Below are positions 23,026 through 34,963 of a stretch of 64,000 nt of DNA, one piece after another. The DNA is from Membranipora membranacea (lineage: Eukaryota; Bryozoa; Gymnolaemata; Cheilostomatida; Membraniporidae). The notes beneath the pieces are model-generated. The model was not told where the DNA came from. It searched no databases and worked only from the letters and a program-made list of their open reading frames with translations. The position numbers were made by a program, and so were the translations under genes. The DNA lies in NCBI GenBank assembly GCA_914767715.1, contig OU612074.1, forward strand, positions 18,710,062 through 18,774,061. Direction: 5' to 3'. How positions within the stretch are numbered: position 1 is the stretch's first letter; each line of letters begins with the position of its first letter.

Positions 23026-25049
23026 CACCTTATATATACTTTTAGTTATGTCCACTACAAAAAAGGATTTTAACACATATACCAATGACAAACTTTGATT
23101 CAAAGTGGTGAAAGTAGAGTGACCAAATTTTTGATATCATTACCACACATTGATCCTATTGTGATACAGCTAACTATGTATCAGGTACTATAGGAGGTCC
23201 TAAACAGGCTTTGGACCCAAATGCAAACGCGGGTGAATGCGCTGAATAAGACCTGGTGAGGGTTGCAGAGGTTTGATATCCGGTCTTTTGTTGGAAATTT
23301 GCAAAAACCAGGGATTCAGTTACCCATTTCCTATGCAAAAAGTCTGTTGACTTTTGAGTGAGTAAAAGCCATTTCTGGAAGATGAACTTTGAAGGAAGAA
23401 AAATGTGTTGTTCACTTACTCTCTAGACCGAATTGATTTCACTTCTTACCACGTAGTTTATAAATTGGAAAAGGTGTGACAAACCAAGGAGTTACTCACT
23501 CTTATTACTTGAACAAACTATCTGATATAAATTTGTCTAAAGATGAAAAGACTTTACATAATACTTTTAATCCTATTATCAGGTAGATTTTATCAAAGTG
23601 TATAGAGTGATGTCTTATTGTTCTGACACTCTCTTACCTACCCATGGGACACCATCAATTGCCGGCTCACGGCCAAGTCACTGAGGACAGTGGCATTTGA
23701 CTCACCGCCAAATCACTGAGGACAGTGGCATCCAAGCGTGTGTATGCTAACAATTATTAAACTGCCAATCAGTTTAATCGAGTGTCAATATCAACTCATT
23801 CAGCGCAGTTGCCGTCCTCATTATTACAATTGATTTTTTACAGTCAGTTTTTTTAATCATAGATATTATTTATTGTGCAAAAAAAATCATGACCATTGCC
23901 TACTGTTTATGTGCAGCACGTTACAAGATAAGGTAATGCTAAAAACAAAGTTGCTGCAATGAGTTTTAAAAAAAGGACATCGAATGTGTGGTGACAATAA
24001 GGGGTGTTTGTATAAATCTGGATAATTAAGATCAAAGGCATCATTACATCAGATTAAAATTAAAGGTTTATTTAAATCAGATGTCTTGTAAAAGCCACAT
24101 TCCTGAGCATGGGCAGTGAAATTCGTTGCCTTGGTGGCAAGGCCGCAACATCTGCGCAAGGTTGCTCTCTGTTTGCAGGCAGATCGGAGTACACCTTGGG
24201 GCCAACCAAAGTCCAGTAGTCGATGGACTGCAGATTTGTTTGACATGAGGCCCTTTTAATAAATTTAGGGGAACTTGGTGACAGCATCATTCTAAGATAA
24301 TAATAGTTATTCCTATTATTAAAACAGTCGCAATACTGCTTACCTAGCTACCCACCTTACTAATTTAGCTAGGATAGTTACAGGTGTAATTTAAGCATAA
24401 AACGTGTCAAATCTAATCGTAGAGTGAGGCTGTACAGAAGGAAATTTTTATGGGAGAGCCTGCATACTCTATTCTTTACTGCAATCAAACACTTTTTTGA
24501 ATTCAGTTCATGCTCCAGAACCCTATATTTGTGACAAATAGATGAAAGGAGTCTTTGGCATCAATTTTCACATAATTTTCCCCTTGACACAAAGCTTGCA
24601 GGTACCATGACCAAGGATTAAAATACTCTAGTCATACGGTACAGCTTGAACATATGGCCATGTTATTATGTTATTAATACTAACAGGATTTCAAAGTTAA
24701 GCTTGATACCTGCTGCCATGTAATGGAAAATTTCTCACAATAGATAAAATACATGGGGTGTTAACCTTATCTTGTAAATGAGCCACCAAATTTCAGCAAT
24801 GAGAGAACACAACTTCTTACCCTAAGAATTGCCCAAATTGACTTTAATGAACTGAGTTGTTAGTATATTACAAGTGTATTTGATTACAGCATTGAACAGA
24901 TTTATAAGTTTATTTATAATACTAAAATGAATTAATGAATAGTTGAGACAACATTTGTGTGAAAAAAACTTTCTATGGTTGTCAGTATTGGGAGACTGTA
25001 GTGATAAAATTAAGAACTTTGTTAAATCTTTAACAACATACCGCTTTAC
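23026..25049. other. No gene recognised
   Basis: AT-rich sequence. A frame near 24050-24290 on the minus strand overlaps a locally GC-richer segment but shows no domain I recognise. Confidence 0.4.
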
Positions 25050-26520
25050 TTGCTGCTGTGTCTTCTGATCCATGCATGTCACTGTGTGCAGCCTCAGCCA
25101 TATCATCAACTGGTAAACGAGAAAACAGAACTTTATAATGACAATGACATCACATTAAATATCAACCTTCTTACAATGCTGTAGTAACAAATGATAATAA
25201 AATAAGTTATATAAGCAATGCAGAGACAGGTTAAAGTCTTACCAACACAAATCCAATGGCCATTTCTCAGTCAAACTAAGACTACCGATACCCAACATTA
25301 ACCCAGTAGCCTAACATGAGCTTCCTTGTCCTATCACGCTGACACAGCTGTCTGTCAGCAGTATTATTATTTAGCACGTCAAATATTGCTGCAAAATCAA
25401 TCAACAGGCTGCATCGTCAAGGATGGATAGACATTTATTTGTGCAAAACATCAAACATTCCAGTTATAGGCAATCATTTCGAGTAATTTAGTTTGCCGAT
25501 GTAATATGAAGCTGTCATCTTGGTAAATACGGATTCACCCAAATGTGACCCTTGAGTATTAAGCGAGTGGAAGTCACCGGTTCATGATTGGAATCCAGAA
25601 CGCTACCATCAATCCATAGGGATGATTACCCTTCAAAACAGGATAAGCGTCGGGTTTTTCGAATCATTAAATATGAGGCTTTGACTCCAATTTGTGTCAC
25701 CGTGACACTTTTGCCACACTTTCTTCAACTACATAGAAACATATCTGAGTAGCTAAGTGTAGGGTGTTCATTAGTCCAAGTTTGGTCCATTTGCCTGCAT
25801 TCGTAGTTGCTTACGATCAACGGCGGCGTTACCAATGGAAGGGATTAACTGGAATGCAGGCGAATGGATTAAGCTTGATCTAGGTATTCATGGGGGAGGC
25901 TGGTGGGTTTTTCAATATTCGGTGCTACACTGGCACTCAATCAGAGGCGGAGCAATGAAGGGAATGTAAATGACCTTAGCCCATCAATGTTGCATGTTGT
26001 AAGTAAGGATCACCAACAAAACTTGAAAGAAAATTTATAGACACTGGTTGATTTAGCCTGTGCTCTATAACAGATTTGCATATTTGAAGGAGGTATTCCG
26101 ACCAGGCAAGGCCAACTCCAACATACAAATCAATTCAATCTCATAAAATCATTTTTAACAAAAATTTAATCATAGATTGAGACACCCAAGTTACAAAGCA
26201 CCGTGACTATGGATGAAAGAAGTAATAGATTCGTATGGATGTAATGAGTATGAGATCCGTACTTGTGGGGTTGGAACTTTGGAGGGGTGAGAGACCTGGC
26301 TCCAGTATGTACTTAGCTATGTTAATACCCTCACGCTCAAGCCCTATTACCAGAAACTGTTGTCAGTAACAACTGGTTCAGGTAGGGTATAGAAAATACA
26401 GTGATATTCTTACCAAAATTAATCCAAGCTCAATATCCTTGATAAGCTAACTCTCTCAACACAAGCCTTGCAGCCTTCATGAGCTATAACTGTGAAATCA
26501 ATATCATGAAGTACAGACTT
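25050..26520 (-). pseudogene. Unknown gene pieces, minus arm of an inverted duplication
   Basis: Two blocks have reverse-orientation partners further right. Block 26520-26228 matches 27818-28105 and carries an acceptor, a frame with DFTVIAHEGCKACVERVSL and a stop, followed by a second short open stretch. Block 25109-25050, after a good acceptor (ttaccag), encodes DDMAEAAHSDMHGSED and matches the exon at 30023-30090. The family is not recognised; stops after the first block suggest decay or a terminal exon. Confidence 0.4.
25786..25880. repeat. Fold-back fragment
   Basis: gtccatttgcctgcattc at the left and gaatgcaggcgaatggat at the right form an inverted pair around about 60 bases. A related half is at 20890. 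Confidence 0.5.
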
Positions 26521-27817
26521 CCTCATCTTATCAAGCATTACAGTAGTCTATCAAAAGTCCTAGAGGTATGTGTAGCTTTGCTACATCAATTAGTATTGAT
26601 GAGCAATTAGCATCAATTAGTATACTTGGCTATATGAGGGTATTATAACAGTGCAATTACTTTTTTATATGAGGAATGCTGTGAGAGGGGCGTTTGACTG
26701 CTTTGCTCACAAAACTCCTATCGATTCCAATATGAGATACCTATTATTCAATATATTGATATTTGATCGTGATTATAAAAGAAAAACAGCGTGCAGGATT
26801 TTGTGTTTATAGCAATCAATTGCAGCCAGCTGAGGCCAAAATATTTTACAGCAAAGAATTTCATTCGCTACCTCTAAAATTTCAGTAAAATTTTGAAAAA
26901 TGTAAACTCATTGTGAGTGGTCATGGGGATTAGTAAAACCATGACCTCGGTAAATTTAACCATCTTTATCCCATCCTTTAACCTTGACCAATATAGACTT
27001 AAGCTCTTGTTGTGTTTTAGCTGATCGTTTTGCTGTCTGTGATCGCTGGAAATGGCTGCACCTGCATTGAGGCTGTCAGTAATTTGCAGAATGGTTAAAT
27101 GGTCCAACTGTAGATCTCAGACTCTGCGCATGACATTTTTCTGACTTCGTATCCATTTGCTTATTGACCAGCACTCTAAACAACTTAACCAACCCGCTTT
27201 TCAACGCCTCAATAGAGAGTTGTTTCCATCTCCTCTAAGAGGGGACAACAGTCGAGTATCGAAGATAGTAAAATGAAATCTCCTGTGATAAATAGAGCAA
27301 TCAGTGAATCTGTGAGCTTTTCAGTCTCATGCTTGGAATCCAAATCGATTGCTGTCAATAGTTATATCTTTGAAATTTCATGACTTGCTGCTTTGCAATA
27401 CCCTAACTGAAAAAGACTGCCGATTTTAATTCGCACAAAGGGTCAGACTAAATTTAAAAACAATCAGCTAAAACACAGCAATACAACAAGTCGGTATTAG
27501 TGGGATGCAGATTTTGATATTGCCATAAAAACATGATCTAGCACTCTGTTTATCTTCTATTATTACAATCAAATATCAATATTGTGCTTCATACAAATCT
27601 TAAAATGGGTAGAATAGGAATTGTGAGTAAAACGGTCAACGTCTTACAACAACACATTCCTCATATAAATTGTGTGTCAATAAAAAACTACACCGTTACT
27701 GATTACCTCCTCTAGCAAAAAAACAAATTGATGTTTACTTAACTAACTTATTAAAAGCTTTCACATACCTCTAGGGCTTTTGATATGTTATGTTATGTTA
27801 TGTGTGATGAGAGAGGA
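26521..27817. other. Spacer of the inverted duplication; no gene recognised
   Basis: Holds a short ttatg microsatellite at about 27786-27805 and no supported exon. Confidence 0.35.
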
Positions 27818-28274
27818 AGTTTGTACTCCATGATTCACATATTGATTTCACAGTTGAATCTCATAAAGACTGCAGTGTTGAGAGAGTTAGCTTATCAAGG
27901 ATATGGAGCTTGGATTAATTTTGGTAAGAAGATCACTGTATTTACTATACCCTACCTGAACCAGTTGTTACTGACAACAGTTACTGGTAATAGGGCTTGA
28001 GCGTGAGGGTATTAACATAGCTAAGTGCATACTGGAGCCAGGTCTCTCACCCCTCCAAATTCCCAACCTTACAAGTACAGATCTCATACTCATTACATCC
28101 ATAATCATTGGCTTTTGCATTTGATTCCAAAAGCGTGCTGATAATGGATTTCTAATATCCATAACTAACATTAATTGACATTTGGTAAACATGATTTTAT
28201 TAGATTGCAATTGTTTGTATGTTGGAGTCGGCCTGTGAGTCTGTTATAGAATACAGGCCATATAGACCAGTATC

Positions 28275-29070
28275 TATAATTTTGAAGCCTACACTTACTA
28301 AATGTGATTATACAGCAGAAAAATATATATCTCACAATATTCTGCTGGTTACCTACCTATGACTGAAATATGATTGCAATTAAAGCCACCGTTCAAGACT
28401 CTTAGCAATGCCTTTGTAGTAGATTATGCCGATAAACTTTGTTTCAATCGAAACATGATACCTCACGATGCCATTTTGTGTTTTCTGGAGTTGCTGTGCC
28501 ATGCTGATTCCCCTGAATCATTTTTTTTTTCCTCTATGCACTAGGTCTTATTTGCCATATTCAACAGGCCTCCCTTAAGCGCAGGTGACTTGCGTTGGGT
28601 AGTGCCACTTACCCTTACCTACCGTTGCCGGCTACTATTTTTTTGAAGAGGCGGAGGGGATCTTAAAACTGCGTGCAAGAACACAGTAGACCTCCTGTAT
28701 TTGTGGTCATGATCAGAACAGACACTAATCACTAATATTTGATACTTACTCATTTGATCACGCTGGGGTCGGTACCAAAATGGTTGCATTTTTCTAGTTG
28801 TCCTCTCTCTGTACAAAGAGTAGACGCCTAGCATAAGATTTTTCATACATATAGTCAGTTAGAACATTGATAGTTGGGAGGGGTAATGTAACACCATATA
28901 AATGGATGAATATCTAAGCTTAGTAGAAATGAGGGTTTACTGTGAAAAAGATCAAACTTTCAAAAAGTTGTGTTGCTGATGTAATACTGCATACTGCAAA
29001 GTGAAGCAAAAACTGAGCAAAGGTGTCGCTTCAAACATTATCAAAGTTATATGAAAAAGTGAAAAAGAAT
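28275..29070 (+). repeat. Block duplicated at 42283-42970
   Basis: The two blocks share segments such as ctatgactgaaatatgattg, gattatgccgataaactttg and gtgaagcaaaaactgagca. In the second locus the block joins directly to the NHL pseudogene; here about 2.1 kb separates it from the NHL gene. Confidence 0.75.
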
Positions 29071-29654
29071 TGATCAAGTTTGGTTGCCTCAGGCCACGTT
29101 AGTATTGATCATTGGTCTAGATGCCCATATCAAACAGAAGGCATGGTCCGTTGACTATCTGCTTCCTAAAATAGCATTTTTATTCCAAAATTTTTGGTGA
29201 TGTTACTACGAGAATGTGGTAGAGTTTCCTCATTGATATAGATGGATCAAAGACACAGCAACTGGTGAAGTTGTTAGGTGTTAAATATTCACTAAACGCT
29301 GTACTTGTACAATTTCCTACTGATTATAGTAACAGCCATCACTTCCATCCTTGAATCTCTGTCAGTGCCAGCAGTGATAGCGCACAATACTCTACCCAAA
29401 GCACAGAGCTTCAGTGGCCTCTGACAGCAACATTATGGTTACGGTTATGGTCCTGTGGATTTGCTGAGCCACGCAAAAGCTCCCTTATAATTTTTTTATT
29501 TACTGTGTGTTCCTAGTAGTAGACTAGCTTTGTGTATCAACACTCTCTTCATACATAATTATTTTAGGCATGCTTTGGGTGATAAGAAAAATGTTGCAGT
29601 TGTCACAATCACTTTAAAGAGAGTGTGTGGGTTGCAACGTATGTTGATCTAGCA

Positions 29655-29679
29655 CCCCCCCCCCCCCCCCCCCCCCCCC
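29655..29679. repeat. Poly(C) run, 25 bases
   Basis: An uninterrupted homopolymer. Confidence 0.9.
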
Positions 29680-30090
29680 GGTACCAGTGCTGTTTTCTGA
29701 TAACGTATTAGAGCTTTCTCATATCAAAATTAGATTCAATGAAAGATTGTTAATGTCAACATGATAAGACAAGGAAGCTCATGTTTATATAATAGTCACT
29801 ACAGAGTAGAACTTCAAGATGGCTGCAGGGTATATGTTGAATATCAGCAGTCTTAGTTTGACTGAGAAATAGCCATTGGATTTGTGTTGGTAAGATTTTA
29901 ACCTGCCTCTGTCTTGCTTACACCTTATTTTATTACTTTTTGTTACTACCGTACATATAAAAATATTTGATATCAATATGATCTTCATTGTTGTTTCCAA
30001 CTTTATTTTTCTCTTTCACCAGTGGGTGATTTGGCTGAGGCTGCTCACAGTGACATGCATGGATCAGAAAACACAACAACTGGTGAAGAG

Positions 30091-31158
30091 GTAAGGTCTT
30101 AGCGAGAAAACTATACTCCATGCAATATGGTTTCAAGCTCTAAGTACTGCGTACAGTATTATTCTCCCCTCTACATATTTGTTACAAATGCACAACTGTT
30201 TGTGGTGCTTCTTTTATCCATTTGATGCTCAATATTAGGCCACTCCAAATTCATTCCCTGATCTAGATGAACGCCAGCCACCTTGTCAGAGCCATGCTGA
30301 AATCAAAATACCGCCAGACACCAGTTGAAAATAGTCATAAAATAATAACACATTTTACCTCCTGGTCATTTGACCAAGTAAAATATAAAACATATACCCC
30401 TAATCGCCTGTCAATTCCCTATATGTATGCACATGGTATGCATGATATATAATTTTATTACCTATGGTGAGTGGTGACTCAACATGGATGAAGAGAACAA
30501 AAAATATAACATGAAAATAAAATTTTGTCTTCCTTCTTCTTCATTGTCCATCGTAGATTTTATAATATGATACTGTTTGCCAATTAGTAATGTGCTTGAC
30601 CAATGAGAGGCAACCTAAAACCTTATAAAATAATCAAAATGGACTCAGAGCAGGGTAGGAGGTGTGGCTTGCTACTCATGTGTCATTGGCTGCTTCTTTG
30701 TATACAAACATTCTGAAAGCACATGGCTTGTAATGTTAGTTAGTTGCATTACATTATCAAACACTCATGAGGTGGCAGGGTCAACCATTCAAGATTTGTG
30801 TATGAGAGAGAAAATAAAAAAATATGCAGCTACTTGAGTTCAGGGTATATAGATAAAATACAAAAATATTTTAACTCTAGCTGTTTTATAGGGCTAAAAT
30901 ATAATATATAAAAACACCTCCCTCCACCTACAAATCTTCAAATTGTCATCTAGATCAATGTATTAATTTGGAGTGGCCTTATCAATCACTATTTTTACCG
31001 ATTTTAAATTAAATAGAGTAGACAACTTCAATGCGATATCCAAGCAAATAGAAATTGATAGTTGATAGTTTCCTTTAGATATACAGGCCCGTAATGTAAG
31101 AATGACCTTAAATCTTATCGTATCCTATAATTTGAAGACCATATTCTTATGGTTTTAG
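30091..31158. other. Region where the NHL gene's 5' exon should lie; none identified
   Basis: The NHL exon at 31159 needs an upstream exon ending in phase 1, but no ATG-plus-signal-peptide exon with a clear donor was found here. The rest is AT-rich without a recognised gene. Confidence 0.4.
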
Positions 31159-32047
31159 GCTAGAAGATTCAAAGTCAGAAACATTTGTGACCTTACCAGT
31201 CCCAAATCACTGGGTTTTCAACATTGAACTTGACAATTATCGTCCAGGGAACATCATCTACACCGATCACACCGCACTCAAAACTACCGATGGAGTGACT
31301 ACAACAGTCATAGCAGGAAATAGTTCAAACTGGGGGTATAAGGAAGGAGTGGGAGTTGATGCATTGTTCTACGGGATAACAGGGTTTGCCCAGATCTCAC
31401 GAGATCGCATAATAGCAGCTGAGGTGGATGATAGACGAGATGAGTGCCTGCGAATGATTCACAGAGAAAATGGTTCAACTTCAATATTTAGCGGTCAATG
31501 TAACAAAATATCGGAACCCGTGTCTCACATAAACTCAGGACCAAGGGTGATAATAGACCATCTCAACCCAAACCAAATTTTATTCACCAATTTAGACTAT
31601 GCTGTACATTCTGTTGCCGTTGACAGCAGGGTTGCCCAAACCTTCTCAACTTTTGAACGTCCTGCCCACCTAACATTTCTGACACAAGCCAAAAATGGAG
31701 ATATTTTCGTGATAAACTACTTTGCAGTTTACCGAATTGAGTACCATAGCAGAGCAGTCACACTGATCGCTGGAGGAAAACTTGACAATGGGCTTGTTGA
31801 TGGCAATCTAGGGGAATCAAGATTTTATAGCACTCGGGGTCTTATCGTTATCGGACACAATACTTTGCTGGTAGCTGACACCTTTAACTCACTGATGAGA
31901 CTCGTTGATTTGAACACAGACACAGTTAGCACCATCAACATTGGCACTGGATTCCCAACATACAGATTTCCTGCTACTTTACTCTTGACCAATGACTCGC
32001 TGTATATAGGGGACTCTGGACGTATTCTGCAGTTCCCCTGTAAGTAA
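31159..32047 (+). CDS. NHL-repeat beta-propeller protein, C-terminal exon
   Basis: A 295-codon exon that starts after ttatggttttag and needs one base from an upstream exon to complete its first codon; no upstream exon was found, so the gene is 5'-incomplete as annotated. It has blade-like repeats with the NHL signature: a TTVIAGN or VTLIAGG strand, then GYKEGVGVDALF or GLVDGNLGESRF, then a hydrophobic strand with a conserved Asp (LLVADTFNSLMRLVDL). At least three to four blades are visible. NHL propellers commonly mediate protein binding, and in this lineage such proteins are often secreted or membrane-tethered, but no signal or anchor is visible here. The stop is TAA at 32045-32047. A hAT-like element has inserted right at the stop. 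A broken copy is at 42983-43799. Confidence 0.75.
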
Positions 32048-32514
32048 CTGACAGTGGTGGAAATGGGCCTATACCGGCCTATACGGTGTATAGGAAGTTC
32101 ACATCAATGCCTATACACCTTCAATAAGTGTATAGGCACTTTGTATGCTTGGATAAGTTTGTTTATGTTGTATTGTAGGGTTTGATTACTTTTAATTTAC
32201 TGTTTGCGAGAAATTATTTCATATGATTAGCATTAGCATTTTATTTTATTATGTCTATTGTTTTGCCTCCTCTCATTTCAGTCAAAATATGCTCTTAAGG
32301 TGCAGCTACATGAGGCGATTTTTACATCGATTTGGGGGTCACGAGTGGTTAATCGGCGGATCTGCACGAGTGATTACTCGAGTAGAGTGGACATCGAACT
32401 TGTTCGTGTTTTGCCCGAGTGATCTGGACGATCCTCTATGCTGATTGGTTGTTGGTTGCTTCAATAATTACGCGGTTAAACACGTCATCTATCAAATCGT
32501 GACAGCTATCAAAA

Positions 32515-32676
32515 ATGGAGGAGTTGATAATATCTGTAGTAAAATCACATCCTCCTATTTATGATAAAAAAGACCATAAATTCAAAGATAGGAGTGGTGC
32601 TGTAGTGAACATATGGAAGGCAATAGCTGTATCACTTGAAAATAGAAGCTGTCCTGACATGACATCCATAGTATAG
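32515..32676 (+). pseudogene. MADF-domain fragment of a Harbinger-type transposon
   Basis: A 53-residue frame beginning MEELIISVVKSHPPIYDK and continuing with HKFKDRS and NIWKAIAVSLE. This matches the start of a MADF (Myb/SANT-like) DNA-binding domain, the kind encoded by the second gene of PIF/Harbinger transposons. It ends early in a stop. A candidate Harbinger end (ggtgcagctacatgaggcg) lies upstream at about 32299. It is nested inside the hAT-type element. Confidence 0.6.
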
Positions 32677-33175
32677 CATAGGAAAATCAATTTTACAGAA
32701 GACTGAAATTTTATTTGGTGAAGATCCAAAGTGACAAATACCCGGATATAAGTGTGCCATCAATATCCGGTCATTTGTTTGCCAGCCCATTAAATATCAT
32801 TGGTCAATCAAATGAACTCCCTTTTCCCATTAGTCAATCTAGCCATCTGATTTATGACCGCATCTAAATCACTAGACCATCGCGTACTAACTCATAGGCC
32901 TGTGTAGCAGAGTGAGCTTGCCCGAGCATGTCTCTGGATGCCATCGGCCTGTGATTAAATCGCTCTGTATAGCCATAGCTTTAGATTTAGGCTCAAAAAG
33001 ATACACCAGAAACACTGTAATTCGGGCACAAATATCAAAAAAGAATTGCACAAAACGCCCGCACCCCCCGTCACCGGGAGGGAGCTGCGCCCCTCCTGGA
33101 CCCACCTCGCAGCGGGCAGAGCCCGCTGCTCGGCCGGCCAAAGCTACGGATTGATCCCAATGTTTGGTGTGTAGG

Positions 33176-33303
33176 TAGTTTAAGTGCTCAAACGGTGCAA
33201 GATGCTGGTAGAGGCATTTCATTATCAACCACTGGTTGATAACCAAAGTGGTTGATAATGAATGCCTCTACCAGCATCTTGCACCGTTTGAGCACTTAAA
33301 CTA
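33176..33303. mobile_element. Hairpin MITE with 9-bp target duplication
   Basis: A near-perfect 128-bp palindrome: tagtttaagtgctcaaacgg at the left, ccgtttgagcacttaaacta at the right, with arms of nearly 60 bases. It is flanked on both sides by gtgtgtagg (33167-33175 and 33304-33312). A 9-bp duplication is typical of Mutator-like elements; that class assignment is inference. It is nested inside the hAT-type element. Confidence 0.85.
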
Positions 33304-33340
33304 GTGTGTAGGCACTTATTTTTTTCCATTTCCACCACTG

Positions 33341-33680
33341 GTAACTGCCTCTCTGAACTGCTATTAGTTTACAGGGTGTATTGCTCTGCCTACAGATAAA
33401 ATCAAAGTGTATGGCACTGTAGAAAATTTTGGGGTACTGATACAATCTTCCCAAATGAAAAGCACGCCATAACCATACCAATACCACTGTGTATAAACAA
33501 CTTTTGTACCAATTGGATAAAAAAATGCTATGATACATCATTACCCTATTGTATACGGAGGGGGGGGGGGGTAAAGGAGTTGTGTCTGCAGGGCAAGGGC
33601 TTGTCATCCGGCGTAGTCATATAAATGGAAAAGAGTTGTGGTTGGCTCCTAATGATTCCTAGTGGTTCCTAATGATGATG
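33341..33680 (+). other. 3' flank of the NHL gene, duplicated at 43797-44145
   Basis: Sequence after the hAT insertion that continues the NHL 3' UTR, matched closely by the flank of the NHL pseudogene. It contains a 12-base G run at 33560-33571. Confidence 0.7.
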
Positions 33681-33767
33681 CTTGAGTGACCCACACAGTG
33701 GCACTTTTGTAAGGGATAATGAAGTGGAGCTCTTACCCATTGATATTTTTTAATTCATCAATCAATC

Positions 33768-34075
33768 CTCCCAGCCGGCAAGGTTTAGCCAGCAACCTTC
33801 TTTAGAGGTTGCCAATGGGCAGCTTTATTGTTAGCTAATATCCTCTGACATCACCTGTCTTTGATAGGTATGCCAGAGGGAGTCAGATATCCCCATCTCC
33901 CAGCAACAGATATAATTGGTTGTAGATGCTTCTGCTTTTTTACTCTATTTTCTTGCCATTGGCGGTTGCAGAAATAACTTTTCTGGACTGACAACACATA
34001 GCCAACACTCAAATATTAATGTGTTTACCATCTATTAGTATGGCTCCAGCATGAGAACAGTTTACTCCCCATTGT
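33768..34075 (+). repeat. Long inverted repeat A, left arm
   Basis: Matches the reverse complement of 35945-36262 (tcctcccagccggcaagg, gatgtcagaggatat, tatggctccagcatgagaac in one or other orientation). Arms are about 310 bases. Confidence 0.75.
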
Positions 34076-34420
34076 TTTCGACAGGGCTCTCAACCACTCA
34101 GGTTTAGCCCGAGTTACTCAGATTTTAGGGATCAACTCAGGCTACTCAGGGGATTTTAAAATGTAAGATAAAAAACTCAGATTTTGCTCGTTGGCAGAGA
34201 TGAATAATATATAAACAATGCTAAATGTTGCCTTACAATAATTTATTTATGCCATATTATTAATGAATGATCCAGTAATGGATTCTAGTTGTGATAAGCT
34301 ATGTAAATAATACTGCACTGCCTATACTTATAATGCCTCTCACTGCACTCACTGTAATAATACTCTCACTGCACTGCCTATTCAAGTCATTTCTAAATCA
34401 ATGATCAAACAATGATCCCA

Positions 34421-34963
34421 CATACTTGCCAACCTGTATGCATAAAGCGTTAATGAACGCTTATTTGACACTAATTGAGTTTTAAACGCAAAACGCTAGC
34501 TGTACGCATTTATGGTTTTTCAAACACCTGTTCATCTAATTAGGTAATCAAATATGCATATTTAGTATTTGCTTCAGTTTACTTGTATAATCTCGTCATT
34601 GTTGATTGATAGTTTAAAGTTTAAACTACCAATCAACCAAGGAGTTACTCATTGTTTAGACTCTAAACAATGAGTAACTCCTTGGTCTAAAACTCTGGTC
34701 TTGCCTTCAGAAAACCATTGTGTTGATTTTATATGGACTTTTTACCTGTTCAAGTCTTAAATGAGTCAACTTACAACTTTTATTTAATGAGAGTAACAAA
34801 GTTGCCCACCTCCTTGTTGGGGTGGGATAACTCAGATCTCCTGCCCCAGTGTTTCAAGGGCAACCAGGGATTCAAATAGCCTGTCTTGTCAAGACAAGCT
34901 AGGTTTCAAACAACTTCTCATTGATTATCAGCAGATTGCACCTTACGCATAGGGAAAAGGACA
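34421..34963 (+). repeat. Long inverted repeat B, left arm
   Basis: About 540 bases from catacttgccaacctgtatg to the cgcatagggaaaaggac segment, matched in reverse at 37038-37580 with very few differences. The arm itself contains a small hairpin (ggagttactcattgtttaga). The outer end suggests a transposon terminus, but no target duplication is clear on either side. Confidence 0.85.

Larger units (their letters stand above)
27818..30090 (+). pseudogene. Unknown gene pieces, plus arm of an inverted duplication
   Basis: Block 27818-28105 carries an acceptor (attgatttcacag) and a frame with HIDFTVESHKDCSVERVSL ending in a stop. Exon 30023-30090 has a clean acceptor (tttcaccag), the peptide GDLAEAAHSDMHGSE and a good donor (GAAGAG|gtaagg). 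A fragment of the same exon (gatggatcaaagacacagca) is at 29241-29270. The arrangement mirrors 25050-26520. No family is recognised. Confidence 0.4.
32052..33340 (+). mobile_element. 1289-bp non-autonomous hAT-type element
   Basis: The ends cagtggtggaaatgg and ccatttccaccactg form a 15-bp inverted repeat. Flanking 8-bp sequences are gtaactga (32044-32051) and gtaactgc (33341-33348). The paralogous locus at 43797 reads gtaactgactctctg with no insert, which is the empty site. CAGTGGTGG ends plus an 8-bp duplication identify hAT. No hAT transposase is visible; the interior is filled by a Harbinger-like fragment, a GC-rich segment (about 33060-33150) and a nested hairpin MITE. Confidence 0.88.

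Noticed and set aside
24049-24290. Minus-strand frames in a GC-richer patch
   Set aside because: Two overlapping frames are open, neither shows a domain, and no splice partners were found.
32887-33246. GC-rich frames on both strands near 33 kb
   Set aside because: They lie inside the hAT-type element and cross the hairpin MITE, so they are transposon interior without domain signatures.
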